Position numbers and translations under genes: made by a program. The notes beneath the pieces are model-generated. The model was not told the DNA's origin. It worked only from the letters and a program-made list of their open reading frames with translations, and ran no database searches. Shown here one piece after another: positions 1 to 5,996 of a stretch of DNA of 8,554 nucleotides (position 1 is its first letter; each line of letters opens with the position of its first letter). The DNA is from Azonexus sp. (GTDB lineage Bacteria > Pseudomonadota > Gammaproteobacteria > Burkholderiales > Rhodocyclaceae): NCBI GenBank assembly GCA_030697085.1, contig JAUYQT010000448.1:1-8554 (forward strand). The letters are read 5' to 3'.

Positions 1-70
1 GCCCTATCGCCAAGCAACCTGGTTGGCCAAATCACCCCTATTTTCCCTCTCGCCACAGGCAGGACGCCCG

Positions 71-1801
71 ATGCAAAACGAACACTTTATTCCGGGCAAA
101 GATGCCTCCCTTGAACACTCCATTACCTCGATGCAAGCCAAGCTGATTGCCCGCGGCTTCGATATCGAGGAATGCTCCTGGCTCAACCCGGTCGATAGCG
201 TCTGGTCGGTGCATGTGCGCAATCGCGAATGCCCGATCATGTTCACCAACGGCAAGGGCGCAACCCGGCTGGCCGCGCACGCCAGCGCCCTCGGTGAGTT
301 CTTCGAGCGCCTCTCCTGCAATTACTTCTGGAACCACTATTACCTCGGCGACAAGGCAGCCAACGCCGCCTTCACCCATTACCCGCGCGAACGCTGGTTT
401 GCTGCGGTCGACGCTGCCTGGCCGGCCGAATTGCTGACGCCGGAACTGCAAGCTTTCTACAACCCGGACGGCGCGATTCCAGCCGAAACGCTGGTCGATG
501 TGAATTCGGGCAATGCCCAGCGCGGCATCTGCGCCATTCCCTATATTCGTCAAAGCGATGCCGCCGAGGTGTTTTTCCCGGTCAACATCATCAGCAACCT
601 GTACGTCAGCAACGGCATGTCGGCCGGCAACACGCAGGCCGAAGCCCGCGCCCAGGCGCTGTCGGAAATCCTTGAGCGCCACGTCAAGTTCAAGGTGATC
701 GCCGAAGGCCTTTGCCTGCCGGATGTGCCGGAAGAAGTCATCGCCCGTTACCCGGGCATCGCCGCCGGTATTGCCGGGCTGCGCGCCGCCGGTTTCGGCA
801 TTCTGGTCAAGGACGCCTCACTGGGCGGCAAATACCCGGTGATGTGCGTCACCATGCTCAACCCGCAGGATCAGGGCGTTTTCGCCAGCTTCGGTGCCCA
901 CCCACGCTTTGAGATTGCCCTTGAGCGCTCGCTGACCGAACTGCTGCAAGGCCGCGCCCTCGAAGCACTCGGCGGCTTCCCGCCGCCCGGCTTCGATCTC
1001 GATGAAGTGGCCAGCGCACCGAATATCGAAATCCACTTCGTCGACTCCAGCGGCATCGTGCACTGGAATTTCTTCAATGAAGCGGCCGATTTCGAGTTCA
1101 GCGACTGGAACTTCAACGATCTGGAAAAAGGCAGCACGACCGACGACTACACCTGGCTGTGCGAGCGCATCCACGCCGACGGCCACGACATCTACGTCGC
1201 CGATTTCGATCACCTCGGCGTCTACGCCTGTCGCATTCTGGTCCCCGGCATGTCGGAAATTTACCCGATCGACGATCTGGAATGGGAAAACAACAGCAAC
1301 GGTGCGGTCGTCCGCCCGGCCATCCTCAAGCTGGCCGAACTCGATGATGAAGAATGCGGCCAGTTGCTCGACACGCTGAACGAACTGAATATCGCCGACG
1401 AACGCCCGGTGGCCGCACTGATCGGTCTGGCGCCGGATGCCGGCTCGCTGTGGGCCGACCTGCGGGTGGGCGAACTGAAAACCCTGCTCGCACTCGCCGC
1501 GGGTGATATGGATGCGGTGCAGGAAGGTTGCGAATGGGTACGCCAGTTCGAGCAACTCGATGCTGCCCGCCGCCGTACTTACAGCTGCATCGAAACCCTG
1601 CTTGCGATGGACGATCCGGACGCCTACGAAGCAGCATTAGTAGGCCTGTACGGCGAAGAAACGCTGGATCAGGCGACCGACATGATCGACGGCGACCTGC
1701 GTTTCTTTGGCCTCCCATCGCCGGGGCTGAATCTGGAAGGCTGCGATCTGCATCAGCGCTTGATCCAGCAATACGAAAAAGTGCACAGCACGAATCTCTG
1801 A
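71..1801 (+). CDS. ycaO: YcaO-domain protein, E. coli YcaO type
   Basis: The 576-aa product closely follows E. coli YcaO (about 586 aa, from memory) over its whole length, starting with the shared FIPGKDA...E.SI N-terminus. The three YcaO ATP-binding motifs are visible: SALGEFFER (res 72-80), EARAQALSEILER (191-203) and ERSLTELLQGR (285-295). The region after about residue 420 is helical, like the C-terminal helical domain of E. coli YcaO. The tail lacks the proline-rich PxPxP end of azoline-forming YcaOs. YcaO proteins use ATP to activate amide bonds; the E. coli protein is linked to RimO-dependent beta-methylthiolation of ribosomal protein S12, but its exact reaction is unsettled. I chose ATG 71 because it matches the family N-terminus and has AGGA (61-64) 6 nt upstream; an in-frame TTG at 23 would add 16 residues. 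No precursor peptide or azoline partner gene lies beside it. Confidence 0.95.
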   Translation: MQNEHFIPGKDASLEHSITSMQAKLIARGFDIEECSWLNPVDSVWSVHVRNRECPIMFTNGKGATRLAAHASALGEFFERLSCNYFWNHYYLGDKAANAAFTHYPRERWFAAVDAAWPAELLTPELQAFYNPDGAIPAETLVDVNSGNAQRGICAIPYIRQSDAAEVFFPVNIISNLYVSNGMSAGNTQAEARAQALSEILERHVKFKVIAEGLCLPDVPEEVIARYPGIAAGIAGLRAAGFGILVKDASLGGKYPVMCVTMLNPQDQGVFASFGAHPRFEIALERSLTELLQGRALEALGGFPPPGFDLDEVASAPNIEIHFVDSSGIVHWNFFNEAADFEFSDWNFNDLEKGSTTDDYTWLCERIHADGHDIYVADFDHLGVYACRILVPGMSEIYPIDDLEWENNSNGAVVRPAILKLAELDDEECGQLLDTLNELNIADERPVAALIGLAPDAGSLWADLRVGELKTLLALAAGDMDAVQEGCEWVRQFEQLDAARRRTYSCIETLLAMDDPDAYEAALVGLYGEETLDQATDMIDGDLRFFGLPSPGLNLEGCDLHQRLIQQYEKVHSTNL

Positions 1802-1825
1802 GTTGTATTCGTTAGCACCGCATCT

Positions 1826-1862
1826 CGATTGGATTTCCTGCACCGCGCAGGGAATTCAATCG
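1826..1862 (+). promoter_or_regulatory. Hairpin between ycaO and the hsdM relic
   Basis: Arms 1826-1841 and 1847-1862 pair over 16 positions around the 5-nt loop ACCGC. The two non-Watson-Crick positions are G-U pairs in plus-strand RNA but would be A-C mismatches in minus-strand RNA, so the structure suits a plus-strand transcript. There is no U-tract after it, so it is not a classical intrinsic terminator. The right arm touches the GGAG (1862-1865) lying 9 nt before the hsdM start at 1875. It could protect the 3' end of the ycaO mRNA or hide the hsdM ribosome-binding site. The structure is seen; the role is inferred. Confidence 0.5.
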
Positions 1863-1875
1863 GAGCGCGAAACAA

Positions 1876-1890
1876 TGCTGCGGTCAACGC
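1876..1890 (+). repeat. Left copy of direct repeat flanking the R-M relic
   Basis: TGCTGCGGTCAACGC occurs here, overlapping the start codon of the hsdM relic, and again at 3595-3609, just beyond the last restriction remnant. The similarity continues imperfectly on both sides: GAAA..CA..ATGCTG upstream, and AAAA, CG, CAAAA and C downstream. Confidence 0.6.
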
Positions 1891-2111
1891 CTGAAAACGG
1901 CAAAACCATCTGGCGCATCGCCAATGACCTGCGCGGCAGCGTGGACGGCTAGGACTTCAAGACCTATGTACTCGGCATGTTGTTCTACCGCTTTAGTTCC
2001 GAAAACCTTACCGCCTACCTGAATGCTCAGGAGCGCAAAGCGGGCAATCCGAAATTTGACTACACAACGCTGAGTGATGCCGATGCAGAATTCGGTCGCA
2101 CTGAAACGGTA

Positions 2112-2132
2112 AAGGAAAAGGAAAAGGAAAAG
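2112..2132 (+). repeat. AAGGAA hexamer tandem repeat in the hsdM relic
   Basis: Three AAGGAA units plus AAG encode KEKEKEK, where HsdM proteins usually read a single KEKGF. The tract is entirely purine on the plus strand and in frame, so it adds about four residues without shifting the frame. It looks like replication slippage. Confidence 0.75.
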
Positions 2133-2327
2133 GGTTTCTACATCCTTCCCTCACACCTGTTCGCCAACGTGCGTAAGCAGGCCCGCCTTGACACCAACCT
2201 CAACGAAACCCTCAGCCGTGTTTTTACCGACATCGAAGGCTCCGCCGTCGGCGCGAACAGCGCAACCGATCAAAAAGCTCAACACCGAAATCTCCCACAT
2301 CGTGGCTGATCTGGAAGGAACGCAGGC

Positions 2328-2813
2328 ATGAGCCAACAGCCGGGCGGCGAAATCATTTTTTATCAGCGTGGAGATACGCCTGCCATTGATGTGCGACTTG
2401 ATGGCGATACGGTCTGGCTGTCTTTGAATCAGCTTGCCGACTTGCTGGGGCGCGACAAATCGACCATTTCGCGCCATATCACCCATGTGTTTGCCGAAGG
2501 GGAGTTGGTACGGTCTTCAGTTGTTGCAGAATTTGCAACAACTGCCGCCGACGGCAAGACCTATCAGGTCGAACACTTCAACCTGGACGTCACCATCTCG
2601 GTCGGCTATCGGGTCAAGTCCCGAAAGGGAACTCAATTCCGCATCTGGGCCACGGAACGGCTACGGGAATACCTGGTCAAGGGTTTCGCCATGGACGATG
2701 CCCGCCTCAAGAATCTGGGCGGCGGCAATTACTGGAAAGAGCTGCTTGATCGCATCCGCGACATTCGCAGCAGCGAAAAAGTGCTCTACCGGCAGGTGCT
2801 CGATCTGTATTGA
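2328..2813 (+). pseudogene. rhuM: RhuM-family protein, C-terminally truncated
   Basis: The 161-residue frame matches the first half of RhuM proteins (usually about 330 aa). Visible are the VWLSLNQLADLLGRDKSTIS region (res 29-48, helix-turn-helix-like), HVFAEGEL (53-60), TTAADGKTY (71-79), the NLD..ISVGYRVKS block (85-98), GTQFRIWATERLREYL (101-116) and RIRDIRSSEK (142-151). It stops right after VLDLY, where the family continues with a second domain. The start is well supported: AAGGA at 2315-2319, 8 nt upstream, and ATGA overlap with the hsdM tail. RhuM was named from Salmonella pathogenicity island 3, and homologues are common inside type I restriction operons; its biochemical role is not established. 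Because the remaining frame and its ribosome-binding site are intact, a short protein may still be made. It is listed as a pseudogene because of the missing half. Confidence 0.9.
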
Positions 2814-3439
2814 AGAACATTTTGATGGCTTTCGATGATTTTGCGGGTAATGAAATTCTCAGCCAGCGCGATTTTCAGGATTACCAGAGCCTGTACCTGA
2901 ATCTGTACGCAGAGTTCCGCAGCACTTCGGAAGCGGAGAAGGAATCCATCAACGATGATGTGGTGTTCGAGATTGAGTTGATCAAGCAGGTTGAGATCAA
3001 CCTCGATTACATCCTGATGCTGGTCGAAAAGTACCTGAAGGCCAAGGGCAGCGGTACAGACAAGGAAATCCGAGCAACCATCGAGCGGGCGATCAACGCC
3101 AGCCCGTCGCTGCGCAACAAGAAAGACCTCATTGAGCAGTTTGTGGACTCAGTCTCCACTGCCAGCAAGGTCGATGCGGAATGGCTTGCCTTCATTGCGG
3201 CGAAAAAAACCGAGGAACTCGACCGGATCATCGCGGATGAGGGTCTTGATGCCGATGAAACGAAGGCTTTTGTCGACAATGCCTTCCGTGATGGCGCGAT
3301 CCCAAGCTCCGGCACCGCGATAACGAAGATTCTCCCGCCCGTCTCAAGATTCTCCAAAAACAACGGCCATTCGGTTAAGAAGCAAATGGTACTGGACAAG
3401 CTCGCGGTGTTCTTTGAACGTTTTTTCGGGCTGGCTTGA
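2810..3439 (+). pseudogene. hsdR: Type I restriction subunit HsdR, C-terminal fragment
   Basis: The frame encodes about 209 residues that match only the end of HsdR, normally about 1000 aa or more. Characteristic stretches are GNEILSQRDFQDYQSLYLNLY (res 13-33, read in pieces), INDDVVFEIELIKQVEIN.DYILMLV (47-72), the FVDNAFRDG block (154-162), GTAITKILPPVSRF (168-181) and the end FFERFFGLA. This is the helical domain with which the motor subunit docks on the methylase. The nuclease domain and the DEAD-box translocase domains are absent. The fragment joins directly to the cut end of rhuM; a TTG at 2810 and an ATG at 2825 are possible but unproven starts, without a clear ribosome-binding site. 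The fragment itself has no internal stops. Its loss of the catalytic parts makes restriction impossible. Confidence 0.92.
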
Positions 3440-3643
3440 ATTAATGACCGCGACTTTGAGCCATTTAGGCCGGCTAGCAAAATTAGGATTTACAACAACA
3501 ACGAGATTTCAAGCATTTTGCCCAGCCTTTGCTGATTGCAATATTGCTGATACGTTCACCTGCGTTCACCCAACCCACATGAAAAAGCACATGCTGCTGC
3601 GGTCAACGCTAAAAAATCGTCAAAATCACCCGGGTAAAAGATC
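3440..3643. other. AT-richer intergenic stretch after the R-M relic
   Basis: This 204-bp stretch is visibly richer in A and T than its neighbours. It holds a tandem decamer, TACGTTCACC then TGCGTTCACC (3551-3570), which could be an operator, and the right copy of the 15-bp flanking repeat. The promoter of the outer-membrane protein gene at 3644 should lie here, but I see no convincing -35/-10 pair. A frame through 3443-3746 matches nothing I recognise. Confidence 0.5.
3595..3609 (+). repeat. Right copy of direct repeat flanking the R-M relic
   Basis: TGCTGCGGTCAACGC is identical to 1876-1890. The copy carries one extra CTG just before it (ATGCTGCTGCGG against ATGCTGCGG). It ends 34 nt before the start of the outer-membrane protein gene, so it probably lies in that gene's leader. 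Confidence 0.6.
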
Positions 3644-4639
3644 ATGCGTAAAATTATTCTCGCTACTACCGCCTTGCTCGCCGCCGGCATCAGCCAGGCG
3701 CAGATCAATCCGATTGCCCGCGAAGGCGGGTTTTCCGGCTCGGTGACAGCCGGTGCGGTCTATGGCGACATCGCTTCCAATTTTTACAAAAGCGACGAGC
3801 ACGAACGCATCGACAATCTGGGTAGCCCGCAAAGCCACAGCGTCACTTCGCCGATGATCCGTTTCGACCTGCGCTACACACTGGCGGAGTCACGCACCCA
3901 GTTCGTACTGGGCAGCCAGATTCACGACGCCTTGCGCTTCGACTTCACGCAATTGCTCGGCGTTCGTCAGGAAATTGCCAACCGGGGCATTCTGTCGGCG
4001 GGCTTTGTGTTCAATGGCATCGCGCCAAATGAAGTCTGGTCCGACCCGTACAAGACAAATGCCAACCGTGACGGCACCAAACGCGATACCAAGGGTATTC
4101 GTCTTGGCTGGGAGGGCATCATGGGCTCCGGTTTCAGCGTCGATCTGACCAGCCGACGAATCGACATCGACAACGAGGAAAGTGGCCGCAGTACTTCCCT
4201 GACGGCGGGTCAGGTCACGCAGCTTGAGCGCAATGGCACAAGCAGCCGGCTGCGGGTTTCGTATAACTGGGAGTTCGCGCCGCGCCACTTCCTGTCACCC
4301 GGCCTGATTTTTGGCAAGGACAGCCTGGACGGCAAGGCAATGAGCAACGACACCACCGGTTTCAAGCTCGATTACGGGTTCAATGCCGGCAACGACATCT
4401 TCGCGGCCAGTCTTTACATCGCGCAGCAAAGTTACGACGCAGGTCATCCGCTGTTCGGCAATCGCAAGGCCGACAGCACCGACTATGCGCTGGGCGTCAA
4501 TTACTTGCGCCAGGGGCTGTTCGGCTACAAATGGCTGGGTGGCTATGTCAATGCGTCGTATGGCAAATCCGACGCTGATATCGACTTTTTCGATGCCGAT
4601 TTCAAACGCATCGGCTTGGGCTTGCGCTACAAGTTCTAA
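3644..4639 (+). CDS. DUF2860-family outer-membrane beta-barrel protein
   Basis: The 331-aa product begins with a clear signal peptide: basic MRK, a hydrophobic run, and a likely cut after AGISQA (res 14-19). The mature protein opens with INPIAREGGFSG, the N-terminal pattern I associate with DUF2860 proteins of Vibrio and related proteobacteria. The rest alternates polar and hydrophobic residues in strand-like segments and ends in an aromatic residue (GLGLRYKF), as outer-membrane barrels recognised by the BAM machinery do. It is therefore probably a barrel in the outer membrane. Its substrate or function is unknown. It stands alone between the restriction relic and a convergent gene, so it is likely transcribed on its own. 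The ribosome-binding site is weak (GGG at 3631-3633, then AAAAG). The family assignment is from memory of motifs; the outer-membrane location is better supported. Confidence 0.8.
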   Translation: MRKIILATTALLAAGISQAQINPIAREGGFSGSVTAGAVYGDIASNFYKSDEHERIDNLGSPQSHSVTSPMIRFDLRYTLAESRTQFVLGSQIHDALRFDFTQLLGVRQEIANRGILSAGFVFNGIAPNEVWSDPYKTNANRDGTKRDTKGIRLGWEGIMGSGFSVDLTSRRIDIDNEESGRSTSLTAGQVTQLERNGTSSRLRVSYNWEFAPRHFLSPGLIFGKDSLDGKAMSNDTTGFKLDYGFNAGNDIFAASLYIAQQSYDAGHPLFGNRKADSTDYALGVNYLRQGLFGYKWLGGYVNASYGKSDADIDFFDADFKRIGLGLRYKF

Positions 4640-4650
4640 CGATTGCACCA

Positions 4651-4691
4651 ATTTCCGCGCCCTTCCCATTGAATGGGCAAGGCGCGGAAAT
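4651..4691. terminator. Bidirectional terminator hairpin between convergent genes
   Basis: ATTTCCGCG (4651-4659) pairs perfectly with CGCGGAAAT (4683-4691). Inside, CCCAT (4666 onwards) pairs with ATGGG around a tiny loop, giving a stem of nearly 20 pairs with two mismatches. It lies 11 nt after the stop of the DUF2860 gene and 6 nt after the stop of the fkpA-like gene on the other strand, so it can serve both. Neither side has a strong U-tract beyond the stem's own AAAT/ATTT ends. Confidence 0.7.
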
Positions 4692-4697
4692 CGTTAC

Positions 4698-5105
4698 TTA
4701 CTTGGCGATATCGAGCAATTCAACTTCAAAAATCAGTGTCGAATTCGGCGGAATCCCCGGTATGTTCTGATTGCCATAAGCCAGATTAGACGGACAAACC
4801 AGCTTCGCCTTGCCGCCCACCTTGATGCTCTGAACGCCCTCCGTCCAGCACGGAATCACCCGGCGCAACGGGAAAGTAGCCGGCTCGCCGCGCTTGTAGG
4901 AGCTATCGAACTCCTGACCATTTTCCAGCGTGCCACGATAGTGCACCTTGACCGTGTCGGTCACTTTCGGATTTGCGCCCGTGCCCTCTTTGAGCATGGT
5001 GATGCCAATCCCGGAAGCAGTTTTCACTTCTTTGGCATCAGTGGCGTGCGCCGGGAACGAGAGGGCAACCAAAAGGGCTGCGGTAGTAAGGACCAGTTTC
5101 TGCAT
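4698..5105 (-). CDS. Periplasmic FKBP-type peptidyl-prolyl isomerase
   Basis: The 135-aa product has a signal peptide (MQK, hydrophobic TTAALLVALSF, cut after PAHA at res 18-21) followed by a single FKBP domain. Family landmarks are VKVHYRGTLENGQEFDSS (res 52-69), FPL..VI..WTEG (78-90), GGKAKLVCPSNLAYG (97-111) and the IPPNSTLIFEVELLDI end (118-133). It should catalyse cis-trans isomerisation of prolyl bonds and aid folding in the periplasm. It resembles the catalytic domain of FkpA but lacks FkpA's long N-terminal dimerisation region. The Gly before the conserved Trp in many FKBPs is Cys86 here, and a second Cys is at 104; I recall the same pair in other betaproteobacterial homologues. ATG 5105 is chosen because the signal peptide begins there and AAGG sits 7 nt upstream; a longer frame from 5225 would bury the signal. 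Confidence 0.93.
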   Translation of the reverse strand: MQKLVLTTAALLVALSFPAHATDAKEVKTASGIGITMLKEGTGANPKVTDTVKVHYRGTLENGQEFDSSYKRGEPATFPLRRVIPCWTEGVQSIKVGGKAKLVCPSNLAYGNQNIPGIPPNSTLIFEVELLDIAK

Positions 5106-5300
5106 GGATCTGCCTTTGTTCAGGTGAGTAATCAAATACCGGATACGGTGACGCAATTGTGCCGCAAAACCAGCGCAATCTGCGGCCAGAAAGTATCGGC
5201 CACAAACTTTACGAGCCAGAAGCAACGTACACTAGCAGGCGGCTAGCGCCCGACAAAACCAACAATTCGACCACCTTCCCTCCCCCAACCCGGTATCCCC
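5106..5300. other. Divergent intergenic region, fkpA-like / glutaredoxin
   Basis: This 195-bp gap separates two divergent genes and should contain both promoters. I see no strong sigma-70 match on either strand. It holds a small inverted repeat, CTAGC (5232-5236) and GCTAG (5242-5246). The last 32 bases before the glutaredoxin start (5269-5300) are almost all C and T, with no Shine-Dalgarno sequence. Confidence 0.5.
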
Positions 5301-5693
5301 ATGAAAATAATTATTAGAGCCTTCTTCAAAACCCTGCGCGTCATCATCGGTCCCTTCATGCTGCTTGGCGAATTCATTGGCCGCCCGAAAGGCATTGTCC
5401 GTGCCCCGGCGCAACAAGCTGAAATCGATCAACAATGCGGCAGCCTCGCCCTTTACCAATACAAGACCTGCCCTTTCTGCATCAAGGTGCGCCAGGAAAT
5501 GCGCCGTCTGTCGCTGAATATCGAACAGCGTGATGCCCAGCAGGAAGGCGACAATCGCCGCGAACTGGTGCGCGATGGCGGCAAAGCCAAAGTGCCCTGC
5601 CTGAAGATTTCTGATGCCGCCGGCAAAACGCAGTGGCTGTACGAATCGGGCGAGATCATCAACTATCTACGCGGCCGCTTCGCGCAAGCCTGA
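5301..5693 (+). CDS. Glutaredoxin with hydrophobic N-terminal segment
   Basis: The 130-aa product carries a glutaredoxin/GST N-terminal thioredoxin fold from about residue 48. The redox motif is CPFC (57-60) after the strand LALYQYK, the cis-proline is in KVPCL (Pro99), and the glutathione-binding end reads ESGEIINYL (115-123). A hydrophobic, basic segment comes first (res 3-28: IIIRAFFK...VIIGPFMLLGEFIG), probably a membrane anchor that leaves the domain on the cytoplasmic side. It should reduce disulfides or glutathionylated proteins using glutathione. Three further cysteines are not all conserved in the family: Cys46 and Cys100 flank the fold. The start has no Shine-Dalgarno sequence and a pyrimidine-rich leader, so ATG 5301 is chosen on the coherence of the N-terminus. 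It is divergent from the fkpA-like gene. Domain identity is secure; membrane anchoring is inferred. Confidence 0.9.
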   Translation: MKIIIRAFFKTLRVIIGPFMLLGEFIGRPKGIVRAPAQQAEIDQQCGSLALYQYKTCPFCIKVRQEMRRLSLNIEQRDAQQEGDNRRELVRDGGKAKVPCLKISDAAGKTQWLYESGEIINYLRGRFAQA

Positions 5694-5753
5694 ACCTATA
5701 CGGCGGCAAGGACTCCTATAACTGAAGCCCACAAAACACAGGAGTAACACATC

Positions 5754-5993
5754 ATGGAACGCCCCGTACACACGATGAGCAACCTCTTCGCCCAGCTTGG
5801 CGAAGCCAATGACGAAGCAGCAATCGCCCGTTTCATCGAGACCCACAGACCGCTGCCCGAAGAGTTGCGGCTCCACGAAGCCAGCTTCTGGTCAGCATCA
5901 CAAGCCTGCTTTTTGCGTGAGGCAATTTTGCAGGACGCGGACTGGGCTGATGTCACGGATGAACTGAACGTTAATCTACGAGCACGGCATTAG
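5754..5993 (+). CDS. DUF2789 family small protein
   Basis: This 79-residue protein matches the DUF2789 pattern: a start of MERPVHTMSNLFAQLG, the motif FIETHRPLPEELRL (res 27-40), then FW..SQA.FLREAI..DADWA (45-65). Proteins of this size and pattern occur widely in gamma- and betaproteobacteria, and no function is known. It has no signal peptide or membrane segment, so it should be cytoplasmic. A strong ribosome-binding site, AGGAG (5740-5744), lies 9 nt before the ATG. ACTCCT (5712-5717) upstream is exactly complementary to AGGAGT (5740-5745) and could partly hide it. The stop is only 3 nt before the fumC start, so the two are probably co-transcribed and perhaps translationally coupled. Confidence 0.88.
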   Translation: MERPVHTMSNLFAQLGEANDEAAIARFIETHRPLPEELRLHEASFWSASQACFLREAILQDADWADVTDELNVNLRARH

Positions 5994-5996
5994 CCT

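Larger units (their letters stand above)
1875..2331 (+). pseudogene. hsdM: Type I restriction methylase HsdM, broken remnant
   Basis: From ATG 1875 the frame reads a typical HsdM N-terminus (KTIWRIANDLRGSVDG), then TAG at 1950-1952 where the family has Trp, then continues as DFKTYVLGMLFYRF, SENLTAYLN and ERKAGNP up to about SAVGANS (near 2260). This is the helical N-terminal domain of the DNA adenine methyltransferase subunit. It then jumps, in another frame (+1 relative), to a short tail, IKKLNTEISHIVADLEG, which resembles the extreme C-terminus of HsdM and ends at TGA 2329-2331. Everything between is missing, including the SAM-binding and NPPF catalytic regions: roughly 350 of about 500 residues. 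The tail overlaps the rhuM start as ATGA, the original gene junction. An ORF can reopen at ATG 1977, but no active methylase is possible. Identity of the N-terminal part is firm; the C-terminal tail is a shorter, less certain match. Confidence 0.88.

Noticed and set aside
23..70. TTG at 23 as the ycaO start
   Set aside because: The extra 16 residues are absent from E. coli YcaO, whereas ATG 71 has a well-spaced AGGA and the family N-terminus.
818..1555. Long open frame (245 codons) on the minus strand within ycaO
   Set aside because: It is antisense to a well-matched ycaO; its composition reflects GC-rich codon bias on the opposite strand and matches no family.
1875..3643. Transposon or insertion sequence causing the restriction-locus damage
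   Set aside because: No transposase fragment or terminal inverted repeats were seen; only the direct repeat at the edges.
3414..3746. 110-codon frame across the hsdR end, intergenic stretch and DUF2860 gene start
   Set aside because: It overlaps two better-supported frames and has no recognisable domain. Its MLLRST stretch comes from the direct repeat.
4383..5246. 287-codon plus-strand frame spanning the DUF2860 gene end and the fkpA-like gene
   Set aside because: It overlaps the terminator hairpin and two solid genes in other frames; the translation resembles no protein.
5232..5246. CTAGC/GCTAG inverted repeat as a terminator or operator
   Set aside because: Only five base pairs, no U-tract, and located between divergent genes where no terminator is needed.
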